This document shows positions 17,833 through 26,766 of a stretch of DNA of 64,000 nt, piece by piece. Source of the stretch: Novosphingobium sp. Leaf2 (GTDB taxonomy: Bacteria > Pseudomonadota > Alphaproteobacteria > Sphingomonadales > Sphingomonadaceae). Numbering within the stretch: position 1 is the stretch's first letter; each line of letters begins with the position of its first letter. A model generated the notes under the pieces. The model did no database searches. It was not told where the DNA came from and worked only from the letters and a program-made list of their open reading frames with translations. The position numbers and the translations under genes were made by a program. Location: assembly GCF_001421325.1 (NCBI RefSeq), contig NZ_LMJY01000002.1, positions 1-64,000 on the forward strand, written 5' to 3'.

Positions 17833-20112
17833 TCAGGGCCGCGCCGACAGGGCGTCTAGCGTGGCGGTGCCCTTCAGCGCGGCATCCCCGGCGAAATGGC
17901 CAACGACCACCGGATAGCTGCCCGCATCGACCTTCCAGCCCGGCGCGCTCTCGTCGAAGCGGGCGATCACGCGCGGGTCGACGGTGAGGGTGACATGGCG
18001 GGTCTCGCCCGGCGCAAGGCTGACTTTCTCGAAGCCGGCAAGGCGATAGGCGCGCGTGCCCGCTGCGCTTTTCGCCTCCACATACAATTGCGGGACATCG
18101 GCGCCCGCACGCTTGCCGGTGTTGGTGACGTCGAACCCAACGGTCAGTTCGCCGCCGCCCTTGATCTGCAGGTTGGCGTAGCGGAAGCGAGTATAGGTGA
18201 GCCCGTAGCCGAAGGGGAACAGCGGTTTGCGCTGCTTTGCGGCGTACCAGCGATAGCCCACATCAGCGCCTTCCCGGTAATCGACGGTAAAGGGCGCAAC
18301 GCCGCCGCTCATGCCATAGACGGTCTTGTCGCCCGCTTTGCGGCGGGCATCGGCGGCGTGCAGCTCGGCCAGCCCCGCAGGTTCGCTACGCGGGGGCTGA
18401 TCCACGCTGGCGGGAAAGGTGATCGGCAGGCGGCCCGAGGGATCGACATCGCCGAACAGGATGCGGGCGATCGCCTCGCCGCCGCGCTGGCCGGGGTACC
18501 AGGCCGAGAGCACCGCAGGCACGCGGTCCACCCAGGGCATCAGCACCGGGCCACCGCTTTCCAGCACCACCAGCGTTTTCGCGTTGGCGGCGGCGACGGC
18601 ATCGATCAATGCGTCCTGCTTCTCGGGCAACGCCATGCTTTCGGGGTCCTGCGCCTCGGTGCGCCAGGCCCACGCGAAGACGATCGCCATGTCGGCGCCG
18701 CGAACAGCCTTGGCCGCCGCCTGCGGATCGCTGCCATCAAGGTACGTCACGCGGGCCTGCGGCGCCAACGCCCGGATCGCCCGCAGCGGCGACGACGCGT
18801 GCCACGTCATGCGCGCGAAAGACGCCGCCGCACCTTCGGTCAGCGGGATTTCCACCGGCGCGCCGCCTACCGAGCGCACTTGCGACGAGCCGCCGCCCGA
18901 CAGCACGCCGACATCGGCATGGGCGCCGATCAGGACGATCCGTTTCGCGGTTCTGGCCAGCGGCAGCAGATCGCCTTCGTTCTTGAGCAGGACGATGCCT
19001 TCCTCCGCCGCGCGCTGGGCGACCTGCGCGTGGGCGGCATAGTCGATCGGCTGGGCACGGTCGGGCACGGGCCTGTCCATGAGGCCGCTGTCGATCACCC
19101 CGAACAGGATGCGCCGGACCATGTCGTCCAGCCGCGCCATCGGCACGCTGCCGTCCTTGACCGCAGCGGCAAGCGCCTTGTCGAAATACATCGCATCGTC
19201 CAGTTCCTGGCCGGAATCCTGGTCGAGGCCATTGTTCGCCGCTTTCTGCGTGGAATGGACCGCGCCCCAGTCGGACATGACCCAGCCCTTGTAGCCCCAG
19301 TCCTGCTTGAGGACGGTGTTCAGCAGCCAGTCGTTCTCGCAGGCATAGTCGCCGTTGACCTTGTTGTAGGCGCACATGACGGAACCGGGCTTGCCCTGCT
19401 CGATAGCAATCTCGAAGGCGAGCAGGTCGCTTTCGCGCAAGGCCGCCCTGTCGATCCGCGCATCGAGAACGGTGCGGCCGGTCTCCTGCGCATTGAGCAC
19501 GAAGTGCTTGACGGTCGAGACGATGGCGTTGCTCTGCACCCCCTTGATATGCGCGCCGGCCATGACGCCGGCGAGCAGCGGGTCTTCGCCCAGATATTCG
19601 AAGTTGCGCCCGTTCCAGGGATCACGGGTCAGGTTCACGCCGCCTGCAAGCAGGGCATTGAAGGTTTTGGCGCGCGCCTCCGCGCCGATCATCGCGCCGC
19701 CTTCATAGGCCAGGCGCGGGTTGAAGGTGGCCGCCGTGGCGATGCTGGCAGGCAGTGCCGTGGCAACGTCCCCCTTGCGCTGCTCGATCTGGTTGGCAAC
19801 GCCTAGGCTGGCGTCGCTCTCGCGCAGGGTGGGGATGCGAAGGCGCGGGATGCCCGGCATGTGCCCGGCGGAAGGGATCATCGCGATCGGCGGCTGCGGC
19901 TTGGCAAGGGGCGGGAAATAGCTGTGAACCAGCTGGAGCTTCTCTTCCAGCGTCATCGCCTTGACCAGCGCGTCCGCCCGCGCTTCGGACGCGGTTTCGG
20001 ACGAGGGCTGCGCCACGGTAGCTGCCTGCGGCTGGGCACAAACCGGTGCGGCAAAGGATACCCCACCGGCCATCAGGATGGTGATCAGGGCGGCATGCTT
20101 GGAAAAGCTCAT
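17833..20112 (-). CDS. GH3 beta-glucosidase (BglX-like), periplasmic
   Basis: This protein of about 759 residues begins at an ATG at 20112. The open frame runs further upstream, but that part only shadows the halogenase gene. A signal peptide (ITILMAGGVSFAAPVCA) precedes the GH3 N domain, with STVKHFVLNAQETGR and the nucleophile Asp in GWVMSDWGAVHST. The GH3 C domain (EEGIVLLKNEGDLLPLA) and a C-terminal fibronectin-III-like domain (DVTNTGKRAGADVPQLYV) follow. The architecture is that of BglX-type beta-glucosidases, acting on cello-oligosaccharides or aryl-glucosides. Its ATG shares one base with the halogenase stop codon, so the two are coupled. The aglycone preference is unknown. Confidence 0.92.
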   Translation of the reverse strand: MSFSKHAALITILMAGGVSFAAPVCAQPQAATVAQPSSETASEARADALVKAMTLEEKLQLVHSYFPPLAKPQPPIAMIPSAGHMPGIPRLRIPTLRESDASLGVANQIEQRKGDVATALPASIATAATFNPRLAYEGGAMIGAEARAKTFNALLAGGVNLTRDPWNGRNFEYLGEDPLLAGVMAGAHIKGVQSNAIVSTVKHFVLNAQETGRTVLDARIDRAALRESDLLAFEIAIEQGKPGSVMCAYNKVNGDYACENDWLLNTVLKQDWGYKGWVMSDWGAVHSTQKAANNGLDQDSGQELDDAMYFDKALAAAVKDGSVPMARLDDMVRRILFGVIDSGLMDRPVPDRAQPIDYAAHAQVAQRAAEEGIVLLKNEGDLLPLARTAKRIVLIGAHADVGVLSGGGSSQVRSVGGAPVEIPLTEGAAASFARMTWHASSPLRAIRALAPQARVTYLDGSDPQAAAKAVRGADMAIVFAWAWRTEAQDPESMALPEKQDALIDAVAAANAKTLVVLESGGPVLMPWVDRVPAVLSAWYPGQRGGEAIARILFGDVDPSGRLPITFPASVDQPPRSEPAGLAELHAADARRKAGDKTVYGMSGGVAPFTVDYREGADVGYRWYAAKQRKPLFPFGYGLTYTRFRYANLQIKGGGELTVGFDVTNTGKRAGADVPQLYVEAKSAAGTRAYRLAGFEKVSLAPGETRHVTLTVDPRVIARFDESAPGWKVDAGSYPVVVGHFAGDAALKGTATLDALSARP

Positions 20113-21671
20113 CAGGAAACCTTGCTGGACGGGACGGCGGTGCGGGCGTGATAGTGGTTCAGCAGGGCGCGGTGATCGGGCAGGCCACTGCGCGCGCCGG
20201 CATGGGCGGCGCGCACGCGGGCGAATGCCTCGCGCGCCTGCGCCGCGCCGGGATGGCGCGCGCCGGGCATGCTGGTCTCGAAGCCCATGCCGTAGAGGAT
20301 GTAGTGGTAGCTGGGCGGCAAAAATGTTTCGAGGTCGACCACGAAATCGAACCGTGACGGCGGGCGATGGCGCCACTGCGCCAGCATGTCGCGCAAGGGT
20401 TCGGGAATGGTCGCAGGGTCTGCATTGTCGCGCCAGTAGGCGGTGTCGCTGCGGCGGGTGATGCAGTAGTGGAGCTTGAGGAAATGGACAATGCGCGCGA
20501 ACCGCGCCGCCATCAGCCGGTTGAAGCTGCGCGCGGCGCCGTTGCGGGCATCGCGGTTGCCGGGGGCAAGGAGATTGGGGGCCAGGAAATCGCCGACCAT
20601 CCGCAGCGCCGCTTCGATCAGCATGATGCCCGTCGATTCCAGCGGCTCGAAGAACCCGGCGGACAAGCCTACGGCCACGCAGTTGCCGATCCACTGGCGC
20701 TGACGGTAGCCGGTTTCAAAGCGTAGCTGGCGCGGGCTCAGCGCATCGCCTTGCGACCCCACGTAGCGGCGCAAGGTCGCCTCGGCTTCATCGTCGGAAC
20801 AATGGCGGCTGGAATAGACATAGCCGATTCCACGCCGCGTGGTCAGGCCGATGTCCCAGGTCCATCCGGCCTCGTGGGCGGTCGCCAGCGTGTAGGGGCG
20901 CACCGGGGCGCCGGGCTGGGCATAAGGCACCTGCATCGCCAGCGCGCGGTCGTTGAACAGGCTGTCGCTGCACGACGTGAAATCGGCGCCCAGCGTCTGC
21001 CCGATCAGCAGGGCGCGAAAGCCGGAACAGTCCAGGAAGAAATCGCCGGCAACCGTGCGCCCGTCGGCCAGGTCCAGTGCGCCGATGTCGCCATCGGCCT
21101 GGCGCTGCACAGTGGCGACGGTGCCTTCGATCCGCACGACGCCGGCGGCAATGGAGATGTCGCGCAAATAGTCGGCAAAGCGGGCGGCGTCGAAATGATA
21201 GGCGTAATTCATCGGCCCGGAGAAGTCAGGGTCTTCGGGCCGCTTGGGCGCGCGTCCGGCGCGGATCGCCTGCTCCTGGACGGTGACGGCATCGGCCCAG
21301 GCGGGACGCTGCGCGCTCGTATCGGCCAGCCAGTGCGGCAGCAGCGCTTCATCCTCGCCGCCGATGGGCAGGTTGAAGGGATGGAAATAGCTGTCGGTGC
21401 CGGTGGCCCAGCCTTCGAACAGGACGCCCTGCTTGAACGTGGCATCGGCGCGCACGAGGAATTCCGCCTCGCTGATGCCCAGCCCGGCCAGGGTTGCGCG
21501 GATCGTGGGGAAGGTGCCTTCCCCCACGCCGACGATGCCGATCTCGCTGGATTCCACCAGCGTGATGTCGCTCAGCCCCAGCGTGCGGGAAAGATAGGCG
21601 GCGGCCAGCCATCCGGCTGTGCCGCCGCCCAGTATAACGACACGACAGGAGGAGGGAGTGTCGGTCGTCAT
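20112..21671 (-). CDS. Flavin-dependent halogenase of the tryptophan-halogenase family
   Basis: This is a 519-residue cytosolic protein. The FAD-binding GxGxxG motif is VVILGGGTAGWLAAAYL near the N-terminus. ATFKQGVLFEGW carries the lysine expected to bind hypohalous acid or form the chloramine. The W-x-W-x-I motif that suppresses monooxygenase activity is seen as GWTWDIG, without the following Pro of classical tryptophan halogenases. Related enzymes with this variation act on free indoles. In sphingomonads and caulobacters such genes recur beside TonB-dependent receptors with no known product. It lies 21 bases after the receptor gene and is coupled to a GH3 beta-glucosidase. The substrate is not predictable from sequence. 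A flavin reductase is not encoded in the operon. Confidence 0.88.
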   Translation of the reverse strand: MTTDTPSSCRVVILGGGTAGWLAAAYLSRTLGLSDITLVESSEIGIVGVGEGTFPTIRATLAGLGISEAEFLVRADATFKQGVLFEGWATGTDSYFHPFNLPIGGEDEALLPHWLADTSAQRPAWADAVTVQEQAIRAGRAPKRPEDPDFSGPMNYAYHFDAARFADYLRDISIAAGVVRIEGTVATVQRQADGDIGALDLADGRTVAGDFFLDCSGFRALLIGQTLGADFTSCSDSLFNDRALAMQVPYAQPGAPVRPYTLATAHEAGWTWDIGLTTRRGIGYVYSSRHCSDDEAEATLRRYVGSQGDALSPRQLRFETGYRQRQWIGNCVAVGLSAGFFEPLESTGIMLIEAALRMVGDFLAPNLLAPGNRDARNGAARSFNRLMAARFARIVHFLKLHYCITRRSDTAYWRDNADPATIPEPLRDMLAQWRHRPPSRFDFVVDLETFLPPSYHYILYGMGFETSMPGARHPGAAQAREAFARVRAAHAGARSGLPDHRALLNHYHARTAVPSSKVS

Positions 21672-21692
21672 ACCTTGCCTCGTCAGTTCAGG

Positions 21693-24164
21693 TCAGAAGC
21701 TCGCGCGGGCGCGAAGACCCCAGGTGCGCGGCGGCTGGAGGTTGGACAGGAACACCGGGTCGTAGCGCGGTGCACCGAAGGCGCTGGCGCCGGTGCGGAT
21801 CTTGCCGTTCTCGATGTTCTGGACGAAGGCCTCGACCGTGTATTTCTGGTCCGCCGACGTGAAGCGCAGCGAGGCGTCGGAACGGAAGTAGGCCTTCTGT
21901 CGGTCCCAGTCAGTGCCGTTGGTGCCACGATTGGGCATGTTGTCGGCCGGATCGTTGGCGTTGACGAAGGGGTTGGCGTCGCCGTTGAAGTAGCTCAGCC
22001 AGCTCTTGGTTTCGTAATGCGTGGTGAAGCGCGGGGTAATCGTCGCGCCGCTCGCCAGTTCGAAGTCATGCTCGTAGCTGATGCTGGCCGAAAAGCGCGG
22101 CGCGTGCGCCAGTTCGTTGCCTTGCAGCTCCACGATTGAGGACGCCTTGCCGCCATCGTAAAGACGGCCATCGACGCTTTCCAGTTCTTCCAGTTTGGTC
22201 TTCTGGATCGTGCCGGAGAACTGCAGGCGGTCTGCGGGGCTCAAGTTGGCGGTGAGTTCCGCTTCGAGACCGTACGCCTTCGCGCCCTTGGCGTTCTGCG
22301 TCACGATCTGGCTGCGCACCACGTTGCCCGCCGCATCGCGGAACGTAACAGCCTGGTTGACCTGGTATCCCTTGAAGTCGGAGTAATAGGCGGCCAGGTT
22401 CAGCGTGACCCGGCGATCAAGGAAGCGGGTCTTCAGGCCCACTTCGTAGTTGGTCAGGGTTTCAGGGTCGGTCAGCCCCGCGTTATCCTGGATGTTGCCA
22501 GACTTGAACCCGGTCGAGAGGCTGGCGTAGCCCAGGGTGTCGGGTGCAAGGTCGGCATCGACGCGGGCCAGATACGTCAGCTTGCTCCACTTGCCCTTCA
22601 CGTCGTTGTTGGAAATCGCGAAGCCGGGCAGCAGGGCGACCAGTTCCGCGGCGGTAGCGCCGGGATAGGCGCCGAAGATGCCGGCCTGGCAGGCGCCGCC
22701 GGGGGCCGAATCCGCAGCCGAGCAGCCGTCGCCCGAGAACGTGACGTTGCGCCCGCCGATGTCCTGCTTCTTGTCCGAGGTGTAGCGCAGGCCACCGGTT
22801 ACGCGCAGCCAGTCCGTGGCATGCCAGACGGCCTGGCCGAACACGGCGCGGCTGTCGATCTGCCGGTTGGCCTGGATGAAGCTGCCGGCCCAGCTGAAGG
22901 TGCCGTCGCGGTAGCCGTTGCGCTGGTCGATATCGAAGCGGATCTTGTTCTTTTCGTGGCTGTAGTACGCGCCCAAAATCCAATCCACGGCCTGTTCGCC
23001 GGTCGATTTCAGCTGAACCTCGTGGCTCTGGAAATCATAGCGCGAGGATAGCGTGCGGTTTTCGTTGAAGGCGCCCAGCGGCAGATCATTGCCGCTGGCA
23101 TCTTTGAGGCCCGTCGGCGGCAGGGCCCCCGCATCAGCGTCGGTCTGGGTGCTGCCGCCGATGCGCGACCAGCCGGCGATGTAGCTCAACTGGATGCCGT
23201 CGGTCACGTCATAATTCATAGTGCTGCGTACGGCGACCGAGTAGCGGTCGGTGTCCGGCGCGGTGTCGGACAGGGTCGACCAGCGCTTGGTGCCCGGTCG
23301 CGGCGTTTGCAGCAGGCCGATCACCGGCGCGCCATTATCGAGGTAGCCTTCGGCCGAAAGATTCCAGCTGAACCGGTCGCTCGGCTGCCACAGCATCGAG
23401 ACGCGGCCCGATTGCTGGTCGGCGGCATAGTACTTTTTGCCGCTGGTGATGAAGGCTGACCTGTTGATGCCAGCGATGTCCGGGGCGGGCTGGTACGAGG
23501 CATAGCCGTCATGCCGGTCGCTGACGAAGGCGACACGGAAGGCCAGGGTATCGGTGACCGGGATGTTGATCGCGCCGCGCACGCCGAAGCGCTTGTAATT
23601 GCCGGCGGTCAGCTCGACGTTGCCTTCGAACACGCCGAGCTTGGGCTTTGCCGAGATCAGGCTGAGCGCGCCCACGGTGGCGTTGCGACCGAACAGCGTG
23701 CCTTGCGGGCCACGCAGCACTTCGACGCGCTCCATGTCGTACATCAGCACCGATGCGCCCTGCGAGCGTGGCGAATAGATCCCGTCGATGTAGATGGCCA
23801 CTTCGGGGTCGGCGACTTCGGTATAGGCGCTATCGTTGCCGATGCCGCGCAAGGTCAGCAGCACCGCCGACTGGTCGCCCTGCTGGTTGAACTGGAGCGA
23901 GGGGACGAAGCGGGCAAGGTCGGTGACGTCCTTCACCTGGTTCTTGTTCAGCGTATCCTGCGTAAAGGCGGAAACCGCGATGGGCGTCGATTGCAGCGTG
24001 GTTTCGCGCCGGGTCGCGGTGACGATGATATCGCCGTCGGCTGCGGCTTGCGCGGCGCTTTGCGGCGCAGCCGGCGGTGAGACGGCCTCCTGTGCGTGCG
24101 CTGCGGATACGGAAAATAGGCAAGTCGCAAGCGCTGTGCTTGCCACGAGTGCATGCCTCGTCAT
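21693..24164 (-). CDS. TonB-dependent outer-membrane receptor
   Basis: This protein of about 823 residues has a signal peptide (ALVASTALATCLFSVSAAHA), a TonB-box-like GDIIVTATRRE, a plug domain (VTDLARFVPSLQF, LTLRGIGND, ERVEVLRGPQGTLFGRNA) and a 22-strand barrel ending in the aromatic signature LRARASF. It belongs to the large sphingomonad and caulobacter receptor group that imports plant oligosaccharides or aromatics. The start at 24164 is favoured because the Shine-Dalgarno GGGAGG then lies six bases upstream; the alternative ATG at 24170 abuts it. It is the first gene of a five-gene operon with a halogenase and two GH3 enzymes. Two operator palindromes lie 50-86 bases upstream. Confidence 0.93.
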   Translation of the reverse strand: MTRHALVASTALATCLFSVSAAHAQEAVSPPAAPQSAAQAAADGDIIVTATRRETTLQSTPIAVSAFTQDTLNKNQVKDVTDLARFVPSLQFNQQGDQSAVLLTLRGIGNDSAYTEVADPEVAIYIDGIYSPRSQGASVLMYDMERVEVLRGPQGTLFGRNATVGALSLISAKPKLGVFEGNVELTAGNYKRFGVRGAINIPVTDTLAFRVAFVSDRHDGYASYQPAPDIAGINRSAFITSGKKYYAADQQSGRVSMLWQPSDRFSWNLSAEGYLDNGAPVIGLLQTPRPGTKRWSTLSDTAPDTDRYSVAVRSTMNYDVTDGIQLSYIAGWSRIGGSTQTDADAGALPPTGLKDASGNDLPLGAFNENRTLSSRYDFQSHEVQLKSTGEQAVDWILGAYYSHEKNKIRFDIDQRNGYRDGTFSWAGSFIQANRQIDSRAVFGQAVWHATDWLRVTGGLRYTSDKKQDIGGRNVTFSGDGCSAADSAPGGACQAGIFGAYPGATAAELVALLPGFAISNNDVKGKWSKLTYLARVDADLAPDTLGYASLSTGFKSGNIQDNAGLTDPETLTNYEVGLKTRFLDRRVTLNLAAYYSDFKGYQVNQAVTFRDAAGNVVRSQIVTQNAKGAKAYGLEAELTANLSPADRLQFSGTIQKTKLEELESVDGRLYDGGKASSIVELQGNELAHAPRFSASISYEHDFELASGATITPRFTTHYETKSWLSYFNGDANPFVNANDPADNMPNRGTNGTDWDRQKAYFRSDASLRFTSADQKYTVEAFVQNIENGKIRTGASAFGAPRYDPVFLSNLQPPRTWGLRARASF

Positions 24165-24170
24165 GGTCAT

Positions 24171-24176
24171 CCTCCC
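24171..24176 (-). promoter_or_regulatory. Ribosome binding site deciding the receptor start
   Basis: On the minus strand this reads GGGAGG. It abuts an ATG at 24170-24168 and lies six bases before a second in-frame ATG at 24164-24162. Normal spacing therefore supports the second ATG as the start of the TonB receptor. Confidence 0.6.
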
Positions 24177-24213
24177 TGTTGTGTAGTCTATTTGTAGTAC
24201 AAAGACCAAATCC

Positions 24214-24227
24214 TGACATCGTTGTCA
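24214..24227. promoter_or_regulatory. LacI-type operator O1 (TGACATCGTTGTCA)
   Basis: This is a 14-base near-perfect palindrome with the central CG typical of LacI-family operators. Its centre lies 23 bases from that of the second site, about two helical turns, which suits cooperative binding of dimers. On the minus strand it overlaps TTGACA at 24229-24224, a candidate -35 element for the receptor operon. The regulator encoded at 25564-26589 is the obvious candidate ligand. Confidence 0.75.
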
Positions 24228-24236
24228 ATAGAGATT

Positions 24237-24250
24237 TGACATCGATGTCA
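24237..24250. promoter_or_regulatory. LacI-type operator O2 (TGACATCGATGTCA)
   Basis: This is a perfect 14-base palindrome, differing from O1 at one base. It overlaps the plus-strand TTGACA at 24236-24241, a candidate -35 for the divergent transporter-regulator operon. One repressor bound across O1 and O2 could therefore shut off both operons and the repressor's own gene. Confidence 0.78.
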
Positions 24251-24304
24251 GAAATCGTCTTCTATCCTCTTGCGGCTTTTGCAATGGCGGGAAGGGTATT
24301 CTAG

Positions 24305-25567
24305 ATGTCGGTCATGACCGTCCCGCCAGTGTCGATTTCAGCGCCGAAGCCGCCGCAATTGGTGGCGAAGCGGCTATTCTGGCTGTCGATCGGGGTGTTC
24401 TTCGTCGGCGGTTTTCTAAGCTCAGCGGTCAGCCTGCTGGTGCCCCAGCTCAAGGCGATGCTGACGCTGGACTACAAAGGCGCGCTGCTGATCCAGCTTG
24501 CGTTTCATTCCAGCTACCTGTTTTTCGCGCTGCCTGCCGCATTGGCCGTGGTGCGAGTCGGCTACATGCGGGCGATCGCTTTGGGGCTTTCGGTCATGAC
24601 CGCCGGTTGCCTGTCTCTGGCGGTTGCGCAAGGCGCGCGCCAGTTCGTGCTGGTGCTGGGCGCCCTGCTGCTGTTGTCCGCCGGGCAGACCGTGCTGCAG
24701 ATCGCGTCCAACACCGTGGTCACCGTGATCGGCCCCTCGCGCGGTGCGGCGTTTCGGTTAACGCTGCTACAAGGATTCAATTCGCTCGGCACGGTTCTGG
24801 GGCCGCTGCTCAGCGCGCCGTTCCTGCTGGCGGACGTGGCGCCGGGCAGCGATGCGGCGGTCAGGGCGTCTTTGCCTTTCGTGTCTTGCGGGGCCGTGCT
24901 CGCGGCGCTTGGCGCGTTGTATCTGGGGCACCGCGAATTGCTGCGCGATGCAGCGTCCGGGTCGGACGGCTTGCCAGAGCGTTGGAACCGAAAGATATTT
25001 GCCGTGCTGCGCGATCCGCGCCTACTATGGGGGACCGTCGCCATCTTCGTTTATGTCGGCGCGGAAGTGACGATCGGGACATTGATGACCAACGTATTGA
25101 TGCTGCCCGAACGTCTCTCGCTATCCCCCGTCAGCGCCGGGCGCATGGTGAGCCTGTACTGGGCGGGGGCGATGGTGGGGCGTTTTGCCGGTGCCTGGCT
25201 GATGACGCGCGTGGGCGAAGCGGCGCTGCTTATGTACGCCGCGCTGGGAGCGGTCCTGCTGACCGGCGCGGCGATCGTGTTGCCGGGGCTGGCCGGGTCC
25301 GCCGCCCTGATCGCGGTAGGCTTGTGCAATGCGATCATGTACCCGACCATTTACGCGATGGCGATGCCGCGTGATGCCCGCCTTGCGCCGCTGGCCTCGA
25401 TGTGGCTGTGCATGGCGGTGGTGGGGGGCGCGATCGTCCCCATGCTGACCGGGGTGCTGGCCGATGCGATCGGCCTGCTGGCATCATTGCTGCTGCCGGC
25501 GCTGTGCTACGTGGCCATCGCGGTGTTTGCGATCGCCTGCACCCGCCCGCGCGAGATCGCGGCGTGA
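24305..25567 (+). CDS. MFS sugar transporter, FHS (fucose/glucose-galactose) type
   Basis: This 420-residue inner-membrane protein has about 12 hydrophobic helices. The segment RLTLLQGFNSLGTVLGPLLS matches the L-x-Q-x-F-N-S-L-G-T motif of the FHS group of major facilitator proteins (L-fucose, glucose and galactose proton symporters). It is the first gene of the operon divergent to the receptor and hydrolases, and its stop overlaps the LacI-family start by four bases (GTGA). Glucose released in the periplasm by the two GH3 enzymes is the likely cargo, but this is inferred from context. Confidence 0.85.
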   Translation: MSVMTVPPVSISAPKPPQLVAKRLFWLSIGVFFVGGFLSSAVSLLVPQLKAMLTLDYKGALLIQLAFHSSYLFFALPAALAVVRVGYMRAIALGLSVMTAGCLSLAVAQGARQFVLVLGALLLLSAGQTVLQIASNTVVTVIGPSRGAAFRLTLLQGFNSLGTVLGPLLSAPFLLADVAPGSDAAVRASLPFVSCGAVLAALGALYLGHRELLRDAASGSDGLPERWNRKIFAVLRDPRLLWGTVAIFVYVGAEVTIGTLMTNVLMLPERLSLSPVSAGRMVSLYWAGAMVGRFAGAWLMTRVGEAALLMYAALGAVLLTGAAIVLPGLAGSAALIAVGLCNAIMYPTIYAMAMPRDARLAPLASMWLCMAVVGGAIVPMLTGVLADAIGLLASLLLPALCYVAIAVFAIACTRPREIAA

Positions 25568-26589
25568 GCGTCATCACCATCAAGGACGTCGCGGCCCGGG
25601 CCGGGGTTTCTGCCAAGACCGTTTCGCGCGTCATCAATGGCGAAGCGCATGTCCGCGCAGAACTGCGCGAACGGGTGGAGCAGGTCGTCGCCGAACTCGA
25701 TTACCGGCCCAATGCCTTTGCCCGCAGCTTGTCCAGCTCACGCTCCTACCTGCTTGGCCTGTTCATCGACGATCCGGTTTCCGGCTATGCGGCGGATATC
25801 CAGCACGGCGCGCTGATGCGCTGCCGCGAGCGCAGCTATCACCTCGTCGTCGAGCCGGTGGACCTTGGCGGCGCGGACTGGGCGGCGCAGGTGCGTTCCA
25901 GCATCACCGCTCTGCGGCTTGACGGGGCGATCATCGCCCCCCCCATTTGCGACGATGCTGCGCTAACCGCGCTGTTCGCTGAGGCGGAGTTGCCCATGGT
26001 GCTCGTTGCGCCCAGCGCGAAGGCCCAGGCATCGGGAAGCGTGAGCATGGACGATCGCAGCGCAGCGCGCGAGATGACCGACTACCTGCTGGGTCTCGGG
26101 CACCGGCGTATCGCCTTCATCCAGGGCCCGGAAAGTCACCGTTCCTCGGCGCGGCGCGAAGGTGGCTTTCGCGAGGCGATGGCGAAGGCCGGCATCGCGG
26201 TGGACGAGAGCACGGTCCTGCGCGGCACCTTCAACTTCCGCGCCGGCCTGGAACTGGGCGAGCAATTGCTTTCAGGCCCCAGCCGCCCGACCGCCATTTT
26301 CGCCGCGAACGATGATATGGCGCTGGGCGTTCTGATTACCGCGATGAAGCTGGGCATCGCCGTGCCGGAGGCGCTGTCGATCTGCGGCTTCGACGATTCG
26401 GCATCGTCCCGCGCCGCGTGGCCGCAGTTGACGACGATCCGGCAACCCAAGGCGGAAATGGCCGGCGCGGCGGTTGATATATTGGTGAATCCGCAGTTCA
26501 GGAAGCAGGCAGGCGGCGCGCACTCCCACCTTCTGCTGCCGCACGAACTGATTGTCCGCGGCACCACTGCAAGCGCACCGGAAAGGTAG
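25564..26589 (+). CDS. LacI-family transcriptional repressor
   Basis: This 341-residue regulator starts at a GTG that overlaps the transporter stop codon. The N-terminal helix-turn-helix and hinge helix are canonical (TIKDVAARAGVSAKTVSRVIN, then FARSLSSSRSYLLGLFIDDP). A periplasmic-binding-protein-like sensor domain follows, with the family signatures ADIQHGAL, GHRRIAFIQGP, FAANDDMALGVL and ISICGFDDS-like LSICGFDDS. It most likely binds the two TGACATCG palindromes at 24214-24250 and responds to a sugar or glycoside that induces the locus. The effector is unknown. Confidence 0.93.
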   Translation: MSVITIKDVAARAGVSAKTVSRVINGEAHVRAELRERVEQVVAELDYRPNAFARSLSSSRSYLLGLFIDDPVSGYAADIQHGALMRCRERSYHLVVEPVDLGGADWAAQVRSSITALRLDGAIIAPPICDDAALTALFAEAELPMVLVAPSAKAQASGSVSMDDRSAAREMTDYLLGLGHRRIAFIQGPESHRSSARREGGFREAMAKAGIAVDESTVLRGTFNFRAGLELGEQLLSGPSRPTAIFAANDDMALGVLITAMKLGIAVPEALSICGFDDSASSRAAWPQLTTIRQPKAEMAGAAVDILVNPQFRKQAGGAHSHLLLPHELIVRGTTASAPER

Positions 26590-26734
26590 CGATGTGCCCG
26601 ATGCTGCCGGGCATCCGGTAGCGCTAGGCCATTCCGATGCAGGCCGGCGCCGGAATTGGGCCACGCGTGTTGTGACGCTGCGAGCAGCGGAGCCGGACGT
26701 CGTGCCCGGCCCCGTCCGCGGTTAGTCCGCCGAC

Positions 26735-26766
26735 GTCAGAACGTCAGAACGTCAGAACGTCAGAAC
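26735..26766. repeat. Four tandem copies of the 8-base unit GTCAGAAC
   Basis: Four perfect copies of an 8-base unit overlap the 3' end of the second autotransporter gene. On the minus strand each copy contains TTCTGA, so the first copy supplies the last codon (Phe) and the stop. Because eight is not a multiple of three, slippage changes the frame downstream of the stop only, and the C-terminal Phe is kept. The repeat could be a slipped-strand hot spot with no coding effect. Confidence 0.9.

Noticed and set aside
17896..19806. 636-residue open frame opposite the GH3 beta-glucosidase
   Set aside because: It mirrors a clear GH3 gene with intact catalytic motifs on the minus strand. The antisense product has no recognisable domain.
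20113..20694. N-terminal extension of the GH3 beta-glucosidase frame
   Set aside because: The extension overlaps the halogenase and has Arg/Pro-rich shadow composition. The ATG at 20112 opens a signal peptide.
26735..26766. Possible CRISPR-like repeat
   Set aside because: The units are 8 bases with no spacers, so this is a simple tandem repeat.
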